The position numbers and the translations under genes are program-made. The notes under the pieces were generated by a model, which saw only the letters and a program-made list of their open reading frames with translations, had not been told where the DNA came from and did no database searches. A stretch of DNA of 35,176 nt from Deltaproteobacteria bacterium (GTDB lineage: Bacteria; Myxococcota_A; UBA796; SXON01). Positions 14,225-22,928 of this stretch are shown here, one piece after another (the stretch's first letter is position 1; every line of letters begins with the position of its first letter). Location of the stretch: contig CANKTH010000046.1 in NCBI GenBank assembly GCA_947486185.1, forward strand, positions 1 through 35,176, in the 5' to 3' direction.

Positions 14225-15457
14225 GTGCTGACCTTTCACCATCGACGCGGGCGGGTAGACCTCCGCCCGGCGTGGACGACCTCCGAAATCCACACGACAA
14301 TCGCCGATCTTCTCGCCGAGTGGGAGCATCGCCTCCCGGCTTCCCGGGACGCGCGCGTCGTGATCAAGCCCAACCTGAACAACGACCTCGTGGCACTCTC
14401 GGGCAACTGCGCGGACCTGCGGGTGCTCGACGCCCTGCTCGACGGGCTGCGACGGCGCGGCTACCACGCACTCACGGTCGCAGACGGCAGCAACGTCGGC
14501 GTAGAACGCCGGAACATCAACACCTTCACCCGACTCCGGGTCGTGGCGCTCGCCGAGCGTCACGGCGCGCGCGTGGTCAATCTCAACCAGGATGAGGGCG
14601 AGCGCGTCTCGTTGCAGGCGGGTGGACAGCCGGTGGTCGGACGTACGATTCTGGAGAGCGATTTCCTGATTTCGGTGCCGAAGATCAAGACCCACGCCGA
14701 GGCCGGAATGTCGTGCGCGCTCAAGAACTGGGTCGGCATCGCGCGCGGGCAGATGAAGCGCCACATGCACTTCGACCTCGCCGCCAACATCGTGGCGATG
14801 AACGAGGTGGTGCTCCCCGACCTCATCCTGGTCGACGGCATCGTTGGCATGGAGGGCAACGGTCCGGGGGACGGAGACCCTTTTCGTTTCGGCCAGCTCC
14901 TGATGTCCGATGACGCCTTCCTCAACGACGTCGTGGTCGCCCGCCTCATCGACATGCCGCTGTCTGCAGTTGGCTATCTCCAGGTGGCCCTCGAGCGCGG
15001 CCACATCGACGAGGCGCTCGTGCAGGAGGTCGCCGCCAAGGTGCCGATCTTGCGCCCCATCCGCCGAGCCCCGCCACGGACGCGCCTGGCGGAGCTATCG
15101 GAGGCCCGGCAGCTCGAGTGGCTCAAACGTGCGGTGCGCCCCATCGTCAGCCGCCCCAGGGTCACGGAGCTCGCCTACAAGCTGAAGATCATCCAGGACG
15201 TGTACTCCTTGGACGACGACAGCTTACGCCTCGTGGGCCGCGACGTCGCACGGTGCGGCGCGTGTCGGCGCTGCGAAGACTTCTGCCCTACCGAGCTACC
15301 CCTCTCGGCGATCGGCGTGAGGACGGAGGCGCCGGACTGTGTGCAGTGCCTCTACTGCTGGTGGGTCTGCCCGCAGGACGCGCTCCGGCTCGAGGGCCAG
15401 CCAAACGCGATGAAGCGGCAGATCGAACGCTATAAACCAGCGATTGAGCAGATGTAG
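14225..15457 (+). CDS. DUF362 protein with two 4Fe-4S ferredoxin motifs
   Basis: About 410 residues. The DUF362 domain covers about 45-280, with VVIKPNLNND, VADGSNVG, SDFLISVPKIKTHAEAGMSC and LILVDGIVGMEGNGP, all family hallmarks. The C-terminal part has two complete ferredoxin motifs, CGACRRCEDFCP and CVQCLYCWWVCP, so it probably holds two 4Fe-4S clusters. DUF362 enzymes are poorly understood redox proteins. I chose GTG at 14225; no strong ribosome site is visible, and the longer frame from 14150 begins with an Arg/Gly-rich non-domain stretch. It is divergent from the cytochrome P460 gene, so the two share a 127-bp promoter region, and both are redox proteins. Confidence 0.88.
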   Translation: MLTFHHRRGRVDLRPAWTTSEIHTTIADLLAEWEHRLPASRDARVVIKPNLNNDLVALSGNCADLRVLDALLDGLRRRGYHALTVADGSNVGVERRNINTFTRLRVVALAERHGARVVNLNQDEGERVSLQAGGQPVVGRTILESDFLISVPKIKTHAEAGMSCALKNWVGIARGQMKRHMHFDLAANIVAMNEVVLPDLILVDGIVGMEGNGPGDGDPFRFGQLLMSDDAFLNDVVVARLIDMPLSAVGYLQVALERGHIDEALVQEVAAKVPILRPIRRAPPRTRLAELSEARQLEWLKRAVRPIVSRPRVTELAYKLKIIQDVYSLDDDSLRLVGRDVARCGACRRCEDFCPTELPLSAIGVRTEAPDCVQCLYCWWVCPQDALRLEGQPNAMKRQIERYKPAIEQM

Positions 15458-15530
15458 ATCGTCGGGGCCTGCCCCAGCGCGCCCTCAGCGGTACCCCCTA
15501 TCGTGCGCGCGAGGCCCATCCGTCCGCCCA

Positions 15531-15576
15531 GTCGAAAGCTGCCTCGTTCGTACAAAACTACCGCTCGGTCGAAAGC
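15531..15576. repeat. Pair of 9-bp direct repeats upstream of the aminotransferase homologue
   Basis: The sequence gtcgaaagc occurs at 15531-15539 and 15568-15576, 37 bp apart, in the 170-bp gap before the aminotransferase-like gene. It could be a regulator site; a chance repeat is also possible. Confidence 0.3.
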
Positions 15577-15627
15577 CGGGGGAGGTAGCCGATACGGGGC
15601 CGACTGAGTTATGAAGGCCGCCGAGAT

Positions 15628-16752
15628 GTGAGACGCGCCATGGTGGTCCAGCCCCAGTCCTCAATCGATCCGACCCGCCCGCTCAACCTCGGGCTCAATG
15701 ACGGCACCTACATGCCGCAAGCGTGCGTGGATGCACTGCGTCGATTTACCCATCGCCTGTCGCTCCGAAACTACTCCTCCGCCGACAACGACGCCTTACG
15801 AGAGGCCATCGCGCGCGTCGATGGGGTAAAACCCGCGAACATCTTCCTACACAACGGCTCGGGGCCGATCCTCAAGTTGGTCTGTCCCCAGCTCATCCGG
15901 GACCGGATCAAGTCCTCGCCGTCAAGGGTTTTCAAACACCTTACTTCAAAGAACGGTTTTCCGATCATCACGCCGAGCTTCACCTACTGCAAGGTGCCCC
16001 GCAAGGCGACTGAGATCGGCCTCAAGGTCCACTTCCTGCCGGTGAGCCCAGACGACAACTTCCAGCTGGACATGAACCTCGTCGACGACACCCTCAAGAA
16101 GGGTGACGGTCTGGTATACATCGTCAACCCCAACAACCCGACCGGCCGGGTGATGATCAGCCGCGAACAGCTGATCCCGCTGCTCGAGCGCTATCCCGAG
16201 TCGCGCTTCTGGATCGACGAGGCCTATGTACAGTACGTCGACCCCGCGACGCATCGGCCGGTGAGCGACCTCGTGCCCCGTTATCCTAATCTCCTGGTGA
16301 GCCGTACCTTTTCCTTCGCGTACGGCCTCGCGGCGGCTCGGATTGGTTATCTGCTGGCCGACTCTGAGTTCGTGCGCTCCCTGGAGAAGCAGCTCACCGA
16401 TTACCGGCTCGGCGGCTTGCAGGAGGAGCTCGCCATCGCTGCGCTGGAAGACCCCGACCACCTTGGTTTTCTGCGCGAGGAGTGCAGCCGCGAGCGACAG
16501 CGGCTGACCGAGAGTATGGCCCGACTCGCCGGCGTCCAGGTGTTCCCGTCTGACACCAACTTCGTCTTCGCGCGGTTCACCGACCAACGTCTGGCGGAAG
16601 ACCTGCAAAAGAAGCTCAAGGCCGAAGGCATCCTCATCAAGACCTTCGAGCCGATCCTCAAGCTCCGCTACGACGCGTACTTCCGGGTCACGCTCGGCAC
16701 CGCGGCTGAAAACGAGCACTTCCTGGACCGTTTTTCGGCCGTATTGACCTGA
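15628..16752 (+). CDS. HisC-like fold-type I aminotransferase homologue lacking the PLP lysine
   Basis: A 374-residue homologue of class I/II (histidinol-phosphate type) aminotransferases. Most active-site parts are intact: NGSG (cofactor phosphate loop), NPNNPTGR (Asn), WIDEAYVQY (Asp and Tyr), the Arg in AARIGY, and the substrate Arg in YFRVTLGT. But where HisC has SKAFGLAG with the Schiff-base lysine, this protein reads SFAYGLAA: residue 230 is Phe (codon ttc at 16315-16317). The reading frame is clean around it. It therefore cannot form the normal internal aldimine. Compared with HisC it also has an insert of about 12 residues near 95-110. GTG at 15628 is used; ATG at 15640 is possible. 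Function unknown: a non-catalytic partner or a different cofactor use are both open. Confidence 0.9.
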   Translation: MRRAMVVQPQSSIDPTRPLNLGLNDGTYMPQACVDALRRFTHRLSLRNYSSADNDALREAIARVDGVKPANIFLHNGSGPILKLVCPQLIRDRIKSSPSRVFKHLTSKNGFPIITPSFTYCKVPRKATEIGLKVHFLPVSPDDNFQLDMNLVDDTLKKGDGLVYIVNPNNPTGRVMISREQLIPLLERYPESRFWIDEAYVQYVDPATHRPVSDLVPRYPNLLVSRTFSFAYGLAAARIGYLLADSEFVRSLEKQLTDYRLGGLQEELAIAALEDPDHLGFLREECSRERQRLTESMARLAGVQVFPSDTNFVFARFTDQRLAEDLQKKLKAEGILIKTFEPILKLRYDAYFRVTLGTAAENEHFLDRFSAVLT

Positions 16753-16771
16753 CTCGTCTCCTGCGGAGATA

Positions 16772-16817
16772 GCCCCTGACCGTCGCTTCACGCGGCGGAG
16801 CAGGCGGAGCCAGGGGC
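16772..16817. other. Inverted repeat between aminotransferase homologue and OPT transporter
   Basis: gcccctg (16772-16778) pairs perfectly with caggggc (16811-16817), with a smaller GC-rich stem inside (cgtcgc / gcggcg). No U-tract follows. It may mark the end of the aminotransferase transcript or lie in the leader of the OPT transporter mRNA. Confidence 0.4.
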
Positions 16818-16849
16818 AAAGGGATAGGGGGCCGGCAGCCGGAGCCCCA

Positions 16850-18826
16850 ATGAACGAGTCGAGCCCCTCGTCTCAGCCGCCAGAGACCAACCTTTCCCCT
16901 GATAAAGTCCTCGAAATGGAGGAGGAGGAATGGTACCAGCGGGTCTACCGCGGGGACTCTGAGCCCCAGCTCACCGCGCGCGCCGTGTTGATGGGCAGCA
17001 TGCTCGGCTTCCTGCTGGCCTTCACCAACCTCTACGTCGGCCTCAAGACCGGTTGGGGATTGGGCGTGGCGATCACCGCCGCGATTCTTGCATATGGCAT
17101 CTGGACCGTGCTGCTCCGAGCTGGCGTCGCCAAGACCCAGATGAGCATCCTGGAGACCAACTGTATGCAGTCCACGGCTTCCTCCGCGGGCTATGCTACG
17201 GTCGGCACGGTCGTTTCGGCGATTTGCGCGCTCCTGATGTTGTCGGTCACCGAGGACAATCCTCAAGGGAAACACCTGTCGTGGTGGGTGCTTGGAGCGT
17301 GGACCCTGTTCCAGGCCGCGCTCGGCACGGTGATGGCGATCCCGATGAAGCGGAACTTGATCAACCGTGAACGCCTACGCTTCCCCTCAGGCACCGCGGC
17401 GGCTGTCACCCTTCACTCGCTCTACTCCCACGGCGAGAGCGCGCTCGCCAAGGCCAAGGTGCTCCTGGTCACCGCGGTCGGCGGCGCGATCTTCCCACTC
17501 TTGATCGACGCGCAGCTCAAGAGCACGCCTGACGGAAAAACCGGCCTGATTCCTGCGGACAGTAAGATCTTCGATTGGCTCCCCGCCCGTGGTTCGCACC
17601 TCGTGGACGGCAAGACCGAAGCGTACAAACCCAGCGACTGGACGATGGTGCTCGACCACAACCCGGTGATGATCGCCGCGGGCATGATCGTCGGACTCCG
17701 GGTCACGGTGTCGATGCTGATCGCCGGCCTCGTACTTGCATATGTGATCGGGCCCTTCGGTCTGGAGGCCCTCTGGACCAGCCCGATCACCGGCAAGGAG
17801 CTCGGCGCGGCTACCGCGCCGTACAAAGCCTGGAAGGAGATCGGGCTCTGGCTCGGCGTACCCATCATGGTGTCGAGCGGGCTCCTCGCCTTCGCCCTCC
17901 AATGGCGGACCATCGTCCGCGCCTTCTCGGGGGTCGGGCAGAGCGCGGGCGGGAACAGCGCCCACGAGGCGCGGGTGGCCGCCACCGAGGTGCCCTTTTC
18001 GTGGTTTGCCATCGGCACGGCGGTCTCGGGCGCCGGCTGTGTGGCGATCGCCGCACTGGCCTTCGAGGTGCCGGTCCACTACGGCGTCCTCGCGGTCGCG
18101 ATGACCTTTCTCCTTGCGCTTGTGGCCTGCCGGGCGACGGGCGAGAGCGACATCACCCCGGTCGGCGCCATGGGCAAGATCATGCAGCTCACCTACGGCG
18201 TGCTGATCCCCCAATCCACCACCGCCAACCTGATGACCGCGTCGATCACCGCCAGCGCGGCCGGCTCCGCCGCGGACCTCCTCAACGATCTGAAGAGCGG
18301 GTACCTCCTGGGCGCCAATCCCCGACGCCAGTTCCTCGCCCAGTTCGCCGGCATCTTCTCCGGCACGATCGCGACGGTCGGCGGCTTCTACCTGCTGGTC
18401 CCCGACGCCACCGTGCTCACCGGCGTGGGCGACAAGGCTCCCGCGTTCCCCGCCCCGGCGGCTCAGACCTGGCTCGCAGTCGCCCAGGTGTTCAAACACG
18501 GTTTCGGGAACATGCACCCGGTACATCAGCAGGCGATCCTGGTGGGCCTGGCGATAGGGGCGGTCCTGCTGCTGCTCGAGACCGTGGCGCCGAAGAGCGT
18601 GAAGTCCTGGCTCCCCTCCAGCACCGGCATCGGTCTCGGCTTGATCCTGCCTTTTCAGTACCCGTTGAGCATGTTCCTCGGCGCGCTCCTGGCGTGGGCC
18701 TGGACCCGGGCCTCGGCGAAGTCCGCCGATGATTACCTCGTCCCGGCCTCGGCGGGCATCATCGCAGGCGTCAGCATCATGGGAGTGCTGGTCGCGTTCC
18801 TCAACAACGTGGTGCTGGCCTCCTGA
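16850..18826 (+). CDS. OPT family oligopeptide/metal-chelate transporter
   Basis: A 658-residue multi-pass membrane protein of the OPT (oligopeptide transporter/YSL) family. After a 42-residue soluble, acidic N-terminus (MEEEEWYQRVYRG) come about 14 hydrophobic segments. Typical OPT stretches are visible: FTNLYVGLKTGWG near residue 60, MSILETNCMQSTASSAGYAT near 100, LRFPSGTAAAVTL near 180, SDITPVGAMGKIMQLTYG near 435, and LNDLKSGYLLGANPRRQF near 480. Members import peptides or metal chelates with protons. ATG start with GGAG five bases upstream. The SET-domain gene follows after 6 bp, then the acyl-CoA dehydrogenase after 18 bp, so all three are likely one operon. Confidence 0.93.
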   Translation: MNESSPSSQPPETNLSPDKVLEMEEEEWYQRVYRGDSEPQLTARAVLMGSMLGFLLAFTNLYVGLKTGWGLGVAITAAILAYGIWTVLLRAGVAKTQMSILETNCMQSTASSAGYATVGTVVSAICALLMLSVTEDNPQGKHLSWWVLGAWTLFQAALGTVMAIPMKRNLINRERLRFPSGTAAAVTLHSLYSHGESALAKAKVLLVTAVGGAIFPLLIDAQLKSTPDGKTGLIPADSKIFDWLPARGSHLVDGKTEAYKPSDWTMVLDHNPVMIAAGMIVGLRVTVSMLIAGLVLAYVIGPFGLEALWTSPITGKELGAATAPYKAWKEIGLWLGVPIMVSSGLLAFALQWRTIVRAFSGVGQSAGGNSAHEARVAATEVPFSWFAIGTAVSGAGCVAIAALAFEVPVHYGVLAVAMTFLLALVACRATGESDITPVGAMGKIMQLTYGVLIPQSTTANLMTASITASAAGSAADLLNDLKSGYLLGANPRRQFLAQFAGIFSGTIATVGGFYLLVPDATVLTGVGDKAPAFPAPAAQTWLAVAQVFKHGFGNMHPVHQQAILVGLAIGAVLLLLETVAPKSVKSWLPSSTGIGLGLILPFQYPLSMFLGALLAWAWTRASAKSADDYLVPASAGIIAGVSIMGVLVAFLNNVVLAS

Positions 18827-18832
18827 GCGGCC

Positions 18833-19225
18833 GTGAGAACCCCGGTATTTCATCACCCGGCTATCCAGGTCCGCAGCTGTGAGTTTGAGTACGGGGTGTT
18901 CTCCAGCGCTCGGCTGCCGGCGGGAGAGGTGATCGAACGCTCACCCTACCTCGTGCTGCCTTCGAGCCAGACCGATCATCCGCCGCTTTGCGATTATGTT
19001 TTCATGATCAGCGACGACCCGAAGGACCCCGCGCACACCTTACGCGCGATGGCCCTGGGTTGGGGAGCCCTGTTCAACCACAACAACAGCCCCAATGTTC
19101 GATACCTGAGCATTCCGAAACGGCGCATCCTCGAGTTCAGCACAACGCGGGAGATCTCGGCCGGAGAGCAACTTTTTGTGTCCTATGGGGCGCACTGGTG
19201 GTCCCAGCGGGGACGGCCGACCTAA
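18833..19225 (+). CDS. SET-domain protein (possible protein lysine methyltransferase)
   Basis: A 130-residue, SET-only protein. The start is YGVFSSARLPAGEVIERSPYLVLP; then comes GWGALFNHNNSPNVRY, the SAM-binding NHxxxPN motif, and ISAGEQLFVSYG with the catalytic-type Tyr. Missing are the pre- and post-SET Cys clusters of eukaryotic histone methyltransferases, as is usual in bacteria. The likely activity is methylation of a protein lysine; the target is unknown. GTG start six bp after the OPT stop, with no strong ribosome site, so it may depend on translational coupling. Confidence 0.85.
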   Translation: MRTPVFHHPAIQVRSCEFEYGVFSSARLPAGEVIERSPYLVLPSSQTDHPPLCDYVFMISDDPKDPAHTLRAMALGWGALFNHNNSPNVRYLSIPKRRILEFSTTREISAGEQLFVSYGAHWWSQRGRPT

Positions 19226-19243
19226 CACGAGTTTGGGGGTACC

Positions 19244-21148
19244 ATGCCGAGTTTTTACGACGACAACGCCGACCTTCGCTGGTACCTGGAGGGCGGGATC
19301 GACCTGGAGCTGCTGATCCGGCTCACCGAGTACGATCCAGGCGGCGGGCCCGTACAGCTCGCCGCGCCAGACGCCCCAGCCTCGGTGGCCGAAGCGATCG
19401 CGGGGTACCGTGATCTCTTAGGAGCAGTGGGCACTTTTGTGGCGGAGTCGGTCGCTCCCCGATGGCGGGAGCTGGCCGAGGCCCATCCCAAACGTGTCGG
19501 CGCCGACATCGAAGACGCGCCGGTCGTACGGGAGCTCACCCAGGCATTCGGGGAAATGGGGCTTTTCGGGCTCAACGTGCCGCGCGAGCTCGGCGGCCTC
19601 AACGCGCCGATGCTGATCTTCCAACTGTCACAAGAGATGATCGCGCGCGCCGACACCAGCCTCTGCGCCCACGTCGGCTTTCACGGCGGAATCGCGATGG
19701 CCGCCCTGCTCTACAACGTGCTGGAGGGCAGCGCGACCTTCTCCGCTTCACCGCCCCGGATTGACGACCTGCGTTTCCGCGAGTTGCTCGATGAGATCGT
19801 GGCTGGGCGCGCCTGGGGCAGCATGGACATCACGGAGCCGAGCGCCGGCAGCGACATGGCGGCGATCCGTACCCGCGGTGAGCTCGGGCCTGACGGCCGG
19901 TGGACCGTGACGGGCCAGAAGCTGTTCATCACGTCGGGCCACGGTCGCTGGCATTTCGTCATCGCGCGCACGGAGGACGTGGCCGAAGGCGCTGACGCAT
20001 TCGCAGGCTTGAACGGTCTCTCTCTCTTCCTCGTCAAGGCGTGGGACTGGGGGGCTGACGGCGAAAAACGATGGCTCGCGAGCTTCTCCGGCGTCGAGGA
20101 GAAGCTTGGGCACACGGCCAGCGCCACGGTGGCCCTGAGTTACGAACAGAGCCCAGCTGAGCTGGTTGGCGAGCGGGGGCGTGGTTTCCAGCAGATGCTG
20201 GTGTTGATGAACAACGCCAGGATCTCGGTGGGTTTCGAGTGTCTTGGCGTCGCCGAGGCCGCGTGGCGCGCCGCTACGGCCTACGCCGCCGAGCGCCCCA
20301 GCATGGGAAAGACCATCAACAAGCACGAGATGATCGCTGAGCTCCTCGAGAATATGGAGACCGACATCCAGGCGATCCGCGCGCTCGCGGTGACGGCCGC
20401 GGTGAACGAAGAGGTGGCGCAGAAGGTAGCGATCGCGCGAAAGCTCGTTCACGTGGACGCCCAGCGGCAGACCGAGCTGGACCGCATCGGGAGACGAGCA
20501 CAACGTCGTTCCCGTATGTTGACGCCGCTACTGAAGTGGTACGCGGCCGAACGTTGTGTCGAGATCACCAGGGAGTGCGTACAGGTGCACGGGGGAAGCG
20601 GCTATATCCGAGAGACCGGCGTCGAGCGACTCCTGCGCGACGCGATGGTGTTCCCCATCTACGAAGGCACGAGTCAAATCCAGGCTCTGATGGCAATGAA
20701 GGACACCCTGTTGGATGCCGTACGAGGCCCGACACGTTTCCTGAACCGCCTCGCGAAGGCGCGATGGCGGGCCGCGACCGGCGCCGACGCAGACGAGCGT
20801 GCGGTGGGCACCTTGCGTCTTCGCGCATTACAAGCTGTCGAGTTTCTGCTGACCAAGCTGGGGGCCGCAAAGCTCAAGGAGCTGCCGCTGAGTCGCCCGG
20901 GCGCATGGTCGGCGGCGCTGCGACAGTTTGATCCCAAACGTGACTTCAGCCTCGCTATGCTGCACGCCGATCGACTGACCGGGCTCCTGACCGACGCAGT
21001 GATCGCGGAGATCCTCCTGGAGCAAGCCCAGAAAGATCCCGGCCGCCGCCCCCTGCTGCAGCGATGGTTGGAGCGGGCGGTCCCTCGCGCCGAGTACCGG
21101 TACACGGTGCTGACCACCACAGGATCACGGTTGTTGGCGCGCTTATAG
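19244..21148 (+). CDS. Large acyl-CoA dehydrogenase
   Basis: A 634-residue flavoenzyme that introduces a C2=C3 double bond in acyl-CoA. It has the N-terminal helical domain (about 60-180), the FAD-binding beta domain with WGSMDITEPSAGSDMA, the middle phrase WTVTGQKLFITSGHG, and the C-terminal helical domain ending in VHGGSGYIRETGVERLLRDA and FPIYEGTSQIQ, where the Glu of YEGT is the catalytic base. An extra C-terminal helical domain of about 110 residues puts it in the large-form subgroup (about 600 residues), as in DmdC-type enzymes. Residues 1-50 are an N-terminal extension. ATG at 19244 with GGGGG upstream. Third gene of the OPT/SET unit. Confidence 0.93.
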   Translation: MPSFYDDNADLRWYLEGGIDLELLIRLTEYDPGGGPVQLAAPDAPASVAEAIAGYRDLLGAVGTFVAESVAPRWRELAEAHPKRVGADIEDAPVVRELTQAFGEMGLFGLNVPRELGGLNAPMLIFQLSQEMIARADTSLCAHVGFHGGIAMAALLYNVLEGSATFSASPPRIDDLRFRELLDEIVAGRAWGSMDITEPSAGSDMAAIRTRGELGPDGRWTVTGQKLFITSGHGRWHFVIARTEDVAEGADAFAGLNGLSLFLVKAWDWGADGEKRWLASFSGVEEKLGHTASATVALSYEQSPAELVGERGRGFQQMLVLMNNARISVGFECLGVAEAAWRAATAYAAERPSMGKTINKHEMIAELLENMETDIQAIRALAVTAAVNEEVAQKVAIARKLVHVDAQRQTELDRIGRRAQRRSRMLTPLLKWYAAERCVEITRECVQVHGGSGYIRETGVERLLRDAMVFPIYEGTSQIQALMAMKDTLLDAVRGPTRFLNRLAKARWRAATGADADERAVGTLRLRALQAVEFLLTKLGAAKLKELPLSRPGAWSAALRQFDPKRDFSLAMLHADRLTGLLTDAVIAEILLEQAQKDPGRRPLLQRWLERAVPRAEYRYTVLTTTGSRLLARL

Positions 21149-21212
21149 CGTCAGTCCTCCCGGCTGCCACGCCGCCCTCGACAGCCCGGCGGGGTTGTGG
21201 CACCCTGTCTCG

Positions 21213-21809
21213 ATGATCCCTGATCTCGCAATGATGCTCGCCGACGAAGGTTGGTCGCCCGCCGGTGTCCACCCCACTCCCGTCGGAGAGGTAGCGATCG
21301 CTACACGGGATTACGGAGGGACCCACTGCGCGCGTGCCGATATGGTCGCCGCCGCCCCGGTCAGCGCGCTGGTGGCCACCGTCACCGACCTCGACCGGTC
21401 GGAGCGCTGGTCCGGCGTCGCGCGCTCGGAGGTGATCAGCCGCTCGGGTCAAGCGGCAGAGTGGCTCCAGGTGCTCGAGGTGCCTTCGTGGACCCTGGCC
21501 TCGTCACGCTACTGGCTGTCGCGTGGAGGCCTCAGTTGGACAGGGGAGACCGCGATCTTTCACTGGAGCCGGGTGCCCGACGGCGAGCTCGAAGCGATTC
21601 GGGCAAGCCTCCGCGCTGAGCTGCCCAACGCGATCGAGCTGAGCGTCAACACCGGTTTCTGGCGCTTCACTCCGGGCGAGTCGGGAACCACCATTCGATA
21701 TGTGAGCTGCTCCCAGGACTCTGGTTCGCTCCCACCTGCAGTATCGTCGTTCGCGCTCCGCCAGACCCTGCCGCAGATGCTGGCCCGCCTTGTCGGCGCG
21801 AGCGGTTAG
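21213..21809 (+). CDS. Possible SRPBCC/START-like protein
   Basis: About 198 residues, no signal peptide or TM segment. The pattern ADMVAAAPVSALVATVTDLDRSERWSGV is like the first strand-helix of START/SRPBCC lipid- or ligand-binding domains. The later WRFTPGESGTTIRYVSCSQDSGSLPPAVSSFALRQTLPQML is like their last strand and long C-terminal helix. Ligand unknown. I prefer the ATG at 21213; a TTG 18 bp upstream is the only earlier option. It lies 64 bp after the acyl-CoA dehydrogenase. Confidence 0.6.
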   Translation: MIPDLAMMLADEGWSPAGVHPTPVGEVAIATRDYGGTHCARADMVAAAPVSALVATVTDLDRSERWSGVARSEVISRSGQAAEWLQVLEVPSWTLASSRYWLSRGGLSWTGETAIFHWSRVPDGELEAIRASLRAELPNAIELSVNTGFWRFTPGESGTTIRYVSCSQDSGSLPPAVSSFALRQTLPQMLARLVGASG

Positions 21810-21861
21810 GCGCGCCGGATCTGCGATTTACGGGTTCTGGCGCCGCCTTCACCGCGCGTGC

Positions 21862-22122
21862 TCACCCGCCTGCCTGGAGCAGAGGCATGAAGCCACCTGC
21901 ACGGTCGAGGGCGCGCATTTCGTCGTAGCCGCCCACGTGATGGTCACCGACAAAAATCTGCGGCACCGACGTCCGCCCCGTTCGCACGTGGAGCGCCTCC
22001 CTCTCCTTGTCGTCGCCCGTGATGTCCCGCTCTTCGAACGGGACGTTCTTGCTCGCCAAAAAGCGCTTCGCGGCGACGCAGTAGGGACACCAACTCGTGC
22101 TGTAGATGACAACCGGGGCCAT
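21862..22122 (-). CDS. grxC: Glutaredoxin
   Basis: An 86-residue dithiol glutaredoxin that reduces disulfides with glutathione or a similar thiol. It has the active site CPYC (Cys12, Cys15) after VVIYSTSW, the cis-Pro motif TSVPQIFVGDHHVGGYDE that binds the thiol, and the usual 80-90 residue length. The longer frame upstream is Arg-rich and unlike the family, so I take the ATG at 22122. Divergent from the membrane protein at 22221; alone on its strand. Confidence 0.93.
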   Translation of the reverse strand: MAPVVIYSTSWCPYCVAAKRFLASKNVPFEERDITGDDKEREALHVRTGRTSVPQIFVGDHHVGGYDEMRALDRAGGFMPLLQAGG

Positions 22123-22220
22123 GGAACCGCCACTTGTTCGGTTAGATGTTCCCGGACCACACCTTCGGCAAGCGGTCCACACTACCCGAACGCAGGAGAC
22201 GCCTACCGGCGCGCGACACG

Positions 22221-22919
22221 ATGACCCGCTCGGTCTCCCCTCCCCTACCCGCCAGGCACGCCGCGCTCGACGCGCTCCGTGGTCTCGCCTTCCTGGCGAT
22301 GCTGGTGTACCACGCCTGCTGGTTCGCCGACGATCGTGGGCTTCTGACCCTCGAGTTCTCGAGCCTTCCATGGCGCGGATTCCAGAAGCTCATCGCCGGA
22401 ACGTTCTTCCTGCTCGTCGGGGTTGGGCTCTGGCTCGCGCGCGAGGTGCCGCTCCGCCGGAGCGGGTGGCGGCTGCTACGGGTGGGCGGAGGCGCGCTGA
22501 TTGTCACCACCGCGAGCGTGGTGCTGGATCCGGCTCGCATCGTGAGTTTCGGCGTTTTACATGCGATCTTTGTCACCAGCGCGTTGGGACTGCTCCTCCG
22601 ATCCGCTGGCGCCCGACTGCTGATCCCCGGGCTGTTGCTGCTCCTCGTCGGCGTCAACTACCACAACGCACGATTTGATCATCCGCTGCTGCAATGGACC
22701 GGACTCGGGACCGTGATCCCCGTGACTTTTGATCACCAACCCTTCGTGGTGTGGTGGGGCGTGGTGCTGTGCGGGCTCGCGCTCGCAGCTCGTTTCCCGG
22801 TGCCGGAGCTCCCGGCGCCGCGACCGCTGGTCCTGCTCCGACAACACAGCTTGTTCCTCTATCTCGCTCACGTGCCGGCGCTCCAGGTCCTCATGGAGGT
22901 CCTGGTGCGGCTCCGCTGA
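22221..22919 (+). CDS. Multi-pass membrane protein (DUF1624/HGSNAT-like)
   Basis: A 232-residue protein with about seven hydrophobic segments. The opening RHAALDALRGLAFLAMLVYHACWF resembles the first TM helix of DUF1624/heparan-alpha-glucosaminide acetyltransferase-like and related acyltransferase-3 proteins (LDxLRGxAxxxMxxYH). The stretch SFGVLHAIFVTSALGLLL and the end LFLYLAHVP are also like this family. Membrane acyl transfer is a reasonable guess, not shown. ATG at 22221 is chosen because the 25 residues before it are Arg-rich and lack hydrophobicity. Confidence 0.75.
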   Translation: MTRSVSPPLPARHAALDALRGLAFLAMLVYHACWFADDRGLLTLEFSSLPWRGFQKLIAGTFFLLVGVGLWLAREVPLRRSGWRLLRVGGGALIVTTASVVLDPARIVSFGVLHAIFVTSALGLLLRSAGARLLIPGLLLLLVGVNYHNARFDHPLLQWTGLGTVIPVTFDHQPFVVWWGVVLCGLALAARFPVPELPAPRPLVLLRQHSLFLYLAHVPALQVLMEVLVRLR

Positions 22920-22928
22920 CCCGCTCGT

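Noticed and set aside
17387..18856. Minus-strand frame of 489 codons opposite the OPT transporter
   Set aside because: Charged, Gly/His/Arg-rich text without domains; the plus strand has a typical OPT protein.
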